A stretch of DNA of 32,071 nucleotides from Nemertoderma westbladi (taxonomy: Eukaryota > Xenacoelomorpha > Nemertodermatida > Nemertodermatidae): the NCBI GenBank assembly GCA_032718475.1, contig JAUCBJ010004611.1:1-32071 (forward strand), in the 5' to 3' direction. The notes under the pieces were generated by a model. That model was given only the letters and a program-made list of their open reading frames with translations. It was not told the DNA's origin and made no database searches. A program made the translations under genes and the position numbers. Each line of letters opens with the position of its first letter. Within the stretch, counting starts at the first letter, position 1. Shown piece by piece: positions 26,290 through 32,071 of this stretch.

Positions 26290-29085
26290 CGGTACGGTAG
26301 TCCTACGGGTACACACGCCCATTACAGGCCTACCACCGCACGGTACGGTAGTCCTACGGGTACACACGCCCATTACAGGCCTACCACCGCACGGTACGGT
26401 AGTCCTACGCGAACACACGCCCATTACAGGCCTACCACCGCACGGTACGGTAGTCCTACGCGAACACACGCCCATTACAGGCCTACCACCGCACGGTACG
26501 GTAGTCCTACGCGAACACACGCCCATTACAGGCCTACCACCGCACGGTACGGTAGTCCTACGCGAACACACGCCCATTACAGGCCTACCACCGCACGGTA
26601 CGGTAGTCCTACGGGTACACACGCCCATTACAGGCCTACCACCGCACGGTACGGTAGTCCTACGGGTACACACGCCCATTACAGGCCTACCACCGCACGG
26701 TACGGTAGTCCTACGCGAACACACGCCCATTACAGGCCTACCACCGCACGGTACGGTAGTCCTACGCGAACACACGCCCATTACAAGCCTACCACCGCAC
26801 GGTACGGTAGTCCTACGCGAACACACGCCAATTACAAGCCTACCACCGCACGGTACGGTAGTCCTACGCGAACACACGCCCATTACAGGCCTACCACCGC
26901 ACGGTACGGTAGTCCTACGCGAACACACGCCCATTACAAGCCTACCACCGCACGGTACGGTAGTCCTACGCGAACACACGCCCATTACAGGCCTACCACC
27001 GCACGGTACGGTAGTCCTACGCGAACACACGCCCATTACAGGCCTACCACCGCACGGTACGGTAGTCCTACGCGAACACACGCCCATTACAAGCCTACCA
27101 CCGCACGGTACGGTAGTCCTACGCGAACACACGCCCATTACAGGCCTACCACCGCACGGTACGGTAGTCCTACGGGTACACACGCCCATTACAGGCCTAC
27201 CACCGCATGGTACGGTAGTCCTACGGGTACACACGCCCATTACAGGCCTACCACCGCACGGTACGGTAGTCCTACGGGTACACACGCCCATTACAGGCCT
27301 ACCACCGCACGGTACGGTAGTCCTACGGGTACACACGCCAATTACAGGCCTACCACCGCACGGTACGGTAGTCCTACGGGTACACACGCCCATTACAGGC
27401 CTACCACCGCACGGTACGGTAGTCCTACGGGTACACACGCCCATTACAGGCCTACCACCGCACGGTACGGTAGTCCTACGGGTACACACGCCCATTACAG
27501 GCCTACCACCGCACGGTACGGTAGTCCTACGGGTACACACGCCCATTACAGGCCTACCACCGCACGGTACGGTAGTCCTACGGGTACACACGCCCATTAC
27601 AGGCCTACCACCGCACGGTACGGTAGTCCTACGCGAACACACGCCAATTACAAGCCTACCACCGCACGGTACGGTAGTCCTACGGGTACACACGCCCATT
27701 ACAGGCCTACCACCGCACGGTACGGTAGTCCTACGGGTACACACGCCCATTACAGGCCTACCACCGCACGGTACGGTAGTCCTACGGGTACACACGCCCA
27801 TTACAAGCCTACCACCGCACGGCCCCCCATAGCCTACACACGCCCATTACAGGCCTACCACCGCACGGTACGGTAGTCCTACGGGTACACACGCCCATTA
27901 CAAGCCTACCACCGCACGGCCCCCCATAGCCTACACACGCCCATTACAGGCCTACCACCGCACGGTACGGTAGTCCTACGGGTACACACGCCCATTACAG
28001 GCCTACCACCGCACGGTACGGTAGTCCTACGGGTACACACGCCCATTACAAGCCTACCACCGCACGGTAGGGTAGTCCTACGGGTACACACGCCCATTAC
28101 AGGCCTACCACCGCACGGTACGGTAGTCCTACGGGTACACACGCCCATACAGGCCTACCACCGCACGGTACGGTAGTCCTACGGGTACACACGCCCATTA
28201 CAGGCCTACCACCGCACGGTACGGTAGTCCTACGGGTACACACGCCCATTACAAGCCTACCACCGCACGGTAGGGTAGTCCTACGGGTACACACGCCCAT
28301 TACAGGCCTACCACCGCACGGTACGGTAGTCCTACGGGTACACACGCCCATACAGGCCTACCACCGCACGGTACGGTAGTCCTACGGGTACACACGCCCA
28401 TTACAGGCCTACCACCGCACGGTACGGTAGTCCTACGGGTACACACGCCCATTACAGGCCTACCACCGCACGGTACGGTAGTCCTACGGGTACACACGCC
28501 CATTACAGGCCTACCACCGCACGGTACGGTAGTCCTACGGGTACACACGCCCATTACAAGCCTACCACCGCACGGTACGGTAGCCCTACTCGTACACACG
28601 CCCATTACAGGCCTACCACCGCACGGTACGGTAGTCCTACGGGTACACACGCCCATTACAGGCCTACCACCGCACGGTACGGTAGTCCTACGGGTACACA
28701 CGCCCATTACAAGCCTACCACCGCACGGTACGGTAGTCCTACGCTTACACACGCCCATTACAGGCCTACCACCGCACGGTACGGTAGTCCTACGGGTACA
28801 CACGCCCATTACAGGCCTACCACCGCACGGTACGGTAGTCCTACGGGTACACACGCCCATTACCTGCCTACCACCGCACGGTACGGTAGTCCTACGCGAA
28901 CACACGCCCATTACAGGCCTACCACCGCACGGTACGGTAGTCCTACGCGAACACACGCCCATTACAGGCCTACCACCGCACGGTACGGTAGTCCTACGGG
29001 TACACACGCCCATTACAGGCCTACCACCGCACGGTACGGTAGTCCTACGGGTACACACGCCCATTACCTGCCTACCACCGCACGG
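26290..29085. repeat. 51-bp minisatellite, about 55 units
   Basis: The unit is 51 bp, from CGGTACGGTAGTCCTACGGG through TACACACGCCCATTACAGGC to CTACCACCGCA. Two main variants differ in the middle (ACGGGTACACAC or ACGCGAACACAC), and a second site alternates AGGCCT and AAGCCT. The CGCGAA variant forms blocks in the first third and reappears near the far end. Two shorter units carry CGGCCCCCCATAGCC (about 27822 and 27916). A 203-bp block containing ACGGTAGGGTAG and a shortened CCCATACAGG is duplicated in tandem (about 27946-28148 and 28149-28351). Because 51 is divisible by three, long minus-strand frames with a 17-residue repeat arise automatically. Confidence 0.97.
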
Positions 29086-29122
29086 CCACCATAGCCGTTA
29101 TTCTGTTTTATTTTATTTCTAG
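29086..29122 (+). promoter_or_regulatory. 3' splice site of the 8.5-kb intron
   Basis: Only 37 bp separate the minisatellite from exon 2. TTCTGTTTTATTTTATTTCT is a good pyrimidine tract ending in AG at 29121-29122. A branch point must lie in this short space or in the last repeat units. Confidence 0.8.
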
Positions 29123-29907
29123 ATACTTCAAGATGGTTGATTTTAAACCTCCAATTATTCTCGAACCTTCAAACAATCTATCTAAGATAATGTCATTGGA
29201 ATATGATCCGCACGGGACAGAAGTAAATATGACATCGAGTCTCTCATTCAACACAAACTATTCGACATTCTTTCTCGATGTCCACATGTTTTCTGGCCAA
29301 TTAACTCCTATCATTGAGTCTAGCTCATCAGGCCCAATGAAAGATCTCAATTTTGGATTCCTCAATATGGGAGAGGAGCGATTGAAAGTCGTTTCTCTGT
29401 TAAACAACAACCCTCTCCCAGTAGAAATCAACAAGGTTGTTAGCACGTTCGAGGGGTCAAAGGTCAACTATAACGGCATCCATAAGGGTGACGGTGTGTT
29501 TAATCGGCCGTTACTCAAACAACACGATGTTATTGCGGAAGAGAAGAGGATTTACATTGTTCCTCCGGGGCATTTCGCCTCCTTCTCCGTGGTCATACGA
29601 TCGCCTAAAGCGGAGGGCATCTACGCCGGCCATCTAATCTATCGGACCAATCACGAGCCCCACGGCCACATTCCAATCTACCTGCAGACCATAGCGGGCC
29701 AGGTGACCTCTCCCAGCGTGACCTTCAGACCCTCGTTCCCGGGCCGTGTCTCCTCCTACATGTTATCTCTCTCCTCCTCCTTTAAGGTTCCCATCGACGT
29801 GAGTCGCGTCACAACATTCCCGGACGATTCCCGGTTTATTTTCCATCCGTTTGATTCACCCACGTCGGGGGTTCAACAACTCCTGCCGTTGCAAAGAACT
29901 AAACTAG
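29123..29907 (+). CDS. TMEM131: TMEM131-like protein, coding exon 2
   Basis: Completes codon 438 and adds 261 codons plus one base, so the two exons give about 699 residues. The reading starts YFKMVDFKPPIILEP, continues the register of exon 1, and corresponds to the FKV-type segment that follows the first Ig-like repeats in TMEM131. Later landmarks: LNFGFLNMGEERLKVVSLLNNNPLPVEI (a beta-sandwich start with an LDFG-like motif), PPGHFASFSVVIRSPKAEGIYAG, and TFRPSFPGRVSSYMLSLSSSF, which fits the family's P-S-F-P-G-R/K segment. The exon ends CTAG|GTGAGT, phase 1. The transmembrane helix and cytoplasmic tail expected of the family are not in the window. An overlapping minus-strand frame of 69 codons is a shadow. 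Confidence 0.92.
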
Positions 29908-32071
29908 GTGAGTTATTCGCAGTTTTATTGATTTTGAATATGAATTCACTGACACGCGTGCATTTGCTTTAAAGTATATTAATAGGGTACATTGCCGCGA
30001 CAATTGCTAATAGCTAATGTTTCCACGTCATAATAATAAGCTATTATCCCCCCCCCCCCCCCCCCTCACACCGATCATACTATTATCTACCCTCAGTAAG
30101 TCTTTGTTAGAGAACGCTTCAACGTAGATATAGAATACATTTATTATTGTTTTTTGACCCGCTCCACATAGCATATGATCACGCTGGCATATATTTAATT
30201 TAACATTACACTTCCACATCACTGCAAAGTGCAAATAGATTAATGCGAAATGTGTAAATATAATGAAGTTCATCTGATGAGTTCACAGTAAATGGTGTGG
30301 GTCGGGGTAGTAAAGTACACTCTATGTTTAACAACAAGATTATTTATAGTGGCGGTGCTGTACTTATGGGTAGACGACGGGTTGATTGTCGGTAACCAAT
30401 TCTACCAAGTTGAGAATTTATATCCGCTAATATAAACAACTCGCTCCGCACCCTACATTGTGTTCCTATCTTAATGCGTCGACCGTTGGGAGTATTAATC
30501 TGGGCTGTTTCAATTCATTATGGGGGTTTATAGAGAGGCGATGTATGTTGTAAACCCTGTCGTTGCCAAATATATGATATGATATGGGGCGGGCGGGTAC
30601 AATACAAATCGGCAATGCAGGGGATTTCCTCTCAAGGTTTATATTAATGCGAAATAAGTATATTTTTTCTTTCCAAGTAGCATTGTGTGTCCGCCGTAAT
30701 TGAGTAAATCCTTATTGTATCGGTATAGGAAAAATCAGAATAATTACTTGGCTACCACTACCACCACAGCCACTTTTATTCTACTTTACTTCATGAATGA
30801 TGGAAACTTTCATTACGAGGTGGTTTGGGTTTTATACTGGGGGCCTCTTAACGAACTTAAAGTATATTAAAGGTTTCTCGTTCGTGGGGTCATCGCTCAG
30901 TTGATTAATGTTCGGCTAAGGCTCACCTTACTTTGTGGCTCTCCTCACAAATTCAGATTAAGCAGTAATGTAATATTTTTTATACCTCGATCGAAGCTCG
31001 AAATTAAAATTGTTGATTAATATATTGAATTGTTTTAATGAGAGATTGAAAAAAAAAGAAAAAAATGAGAAAAAAAGTGTTTTTTGAAACATGACTATAC
31101 TTCTCTCTATGTTGGCTATAATTGTTGAAAATTGAATAGAATGAAAATAGAATTGTTGAATGTAATTTTTCAGACTAAAAAGTAAATCTGCGGCCAGTGT
31201 CTGTCTCTGTATTGGCTCTTTTGTCCATGGTAGTAAAAAGAGTTTGGGGCGAGTTTCGTAACTCTACTAACTCTTTGGTAACTATTTTTAATACCATTTA
31301 GAGGGCACACATAAAACGCTGAATAATTTGTAAACCTTTAAGATATTTAACTCAAACTCTGAAATACTTTGAATCAACTCACAATTCCATACCACTCGTA
31401 GGCGCAAAGTGGAAAACAGTTTGTAATTAAATAGCATTCTGGACGATCAACTAAAATATATTCGAAAAATTTTCCAAGAGTATCTGATTATAGGTCGATA
31501 TATAGGCATATATGCCTTTGACATTATTTCGGCTTCGTGTTTCAGTATGGGCACCGACACATGGTTTGTATATTATTTGCTATCTAATCTACGTAACGTA
31601 TCGAACTCTAAAAGATCTAACCATGGACATTGGTTGCACTTAGAATATTAGACAATAGATGATATTTCAATATGTCTTTTCTATCTATATATCTATCTAT
31701 CACGGAATGATTAATCTTTTGCGCTAAATCCACCAGGTCCTGTTGCTAACCAACCTTAAGTTTGGAAATAGCGCAGCTTATTTCCTCGGAAGAGGTACTA
31801 ATAATCATATATAGGGACTTATTCTACCTGATATAACGCCCATTGAAACTAACTACCTACGCCCATGACAGTCATAAATAATCCTCACCATTATAATTTA
31901 TAAAAATATTATAATAAGAACAGAATAAACATTATTAATTTTTTTTGCTCCATCCGACCACTAACACGAGCTGGGCCTTCGTGCAGCAGAAGCTGCAAGC
32001 CATCTCAGTGAACAATTATAATTACCATGGCTATTGTTAAATAGGCCTATTCTGATCTTAGCTTCCGACAT
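29908..32071 (+). other. Start of the next TMEM131-like intron; no further exon found
   Basis: The intron begins GTGAGT after phase 1. I searched for the continuation expected after KL(G) and found nothing convincing. A C run is at about 30051-30065. Near 30885-30950 a stretch GTCATCGCTCAGTTGATTAA, then GGCTAAGGCTCACC, resembles a pol III A box and the end block of the 684-1239 element, but no B box follows. TATCTATCTATC repeats lie at about 31681-31700. A short open stretch at 31952-32020 lacks proper splice sites. Confidence 0.55.

Larger units (their letters stand above)
20606..29122 (+). other. 8.5-kb intron of the TMEM131-like gene
   Basis: Donor GTTAGT at 20606; acceptor TTTTATTTCTAG ending at 29122. 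Joining the flanking exons keeps the frame (AG|A gives Arg438), and the joined protein keeps the family's register, with ELHR followed by YFKMVDF. The intron carries a foldback, a 30-bp array, a SINE head, a 2.5-kb foldback and a 2.8-kb minisatellite. Reading past the donor gives an artificial 536-codon frame that ends at 20840 and is not the real protein end. Confidence 0.88.

Noticed and set aside
26242-29064. Long minus-strand frames with a 17-residue repeat (519, 80, 84 and 254 codons)
   Set aside because: The 51-bp unit is a multiple of three, so a frame without stops stays open by itself. There is no unique domain, the frames break at each irregular unit, and they lie opposite to an intron of a plus-strand gene.
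26290-29085. CRISPR array
   Set aside because: Units are head-to-tail with no unique spacers, and the setting is an animal intron. This is a minisatellite.
30768-30872. Candidate exon 3 after CACAG in an open stretch of about 33 codons
   Set aside because: The reading does not resemble the TMEM131 continuation and ends at a stop with no donor.
31952-32020. Candidate short exon near the window end (reading TSWAFVQQKLQAIS)
   Set aside because: No convincing pyrimidine tract plus AG in the needed phase, and no clear match to the expected segment.

Overview
The window is animal nuclear DNA. The evidence is one spliced gene of the TMEM131 family, GT/AG splice sites, a full-length LTR retrotransposon, a tRNA-derived SINE head and many non-autonomous DNA transposons. 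The non-coding part is AT-rich, with long G or C homopolymer runs and many self-complementary short words (TAGGCCTA, TACCGGTA, GTAC). I cannot name the species. A marine invertebrate is a guess, based on the non-vertebrate TMEM131 sequence and the style of the repeats.

Layout. 1-6.6 kb: no gene. It holds a distant inverted-repeat pair (14-121 / 2972-3073), a TIR element (684-1239), a piggyBac-like MITE flanked by TTAA (1818-2547), two diverged copies of a composite repeat (about 1029-1577 and 3455-3845), pieces of a hAT-like foldback family (4212-4436, 5041-5490) and a cluster of short perfect palindromes (6047-6445). 6.64-12.35 kb: a minus-strand Ty3/Gypsy-type LTR retrotransposon with two nearly identical LTRs of about 242 bp, a TGG primer-binding site abutting the 5' LTR, and one uninterrupted 1605-codon gag-pol reading frame. 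12.4-17.4 kb: no gene; tandem and dispersed repeats, a second palindrome cluster (13903-14580), and a zone rich in TAGGCCTA and TACCGGTA. 17.47-18.40 kb: a foldback element flanked by TA.

19.3-32 kb, plus strand: the 5' part of a TMEM131-like gene. Exon 1 (ATG at 19293, donor after 20605) and exon 2 (29123-29907) join in frame, phase 2, and encode about 699 residues of the N-terminal lumenal half. The 8.5-kb intron between them holds a second TA-flanked foldback (21547-22424), a 30-bp tandem array, the SINE head, a 2.48-kb hAT-like foldback with an exact 8-bp target-site duplication (23119-25601), and a 2.8-kb minisatellite of about 55 units of 51 bp that ends only 37 bp before the exon 2 acceptor. 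I found no later exon before the window ends, so the gene continues outside it.

Main points of interest: an apparently young retrotransposon whose integrase has Asp where the catalytic Glu should be; several long foldback elements whose arms carry matching C and G runs; palindrome clusters shared between two distant places; and the large minisatellite next to a splice acceptor. These are cellular and mobile-element features; I see no bacterial-type operon or defence locus.
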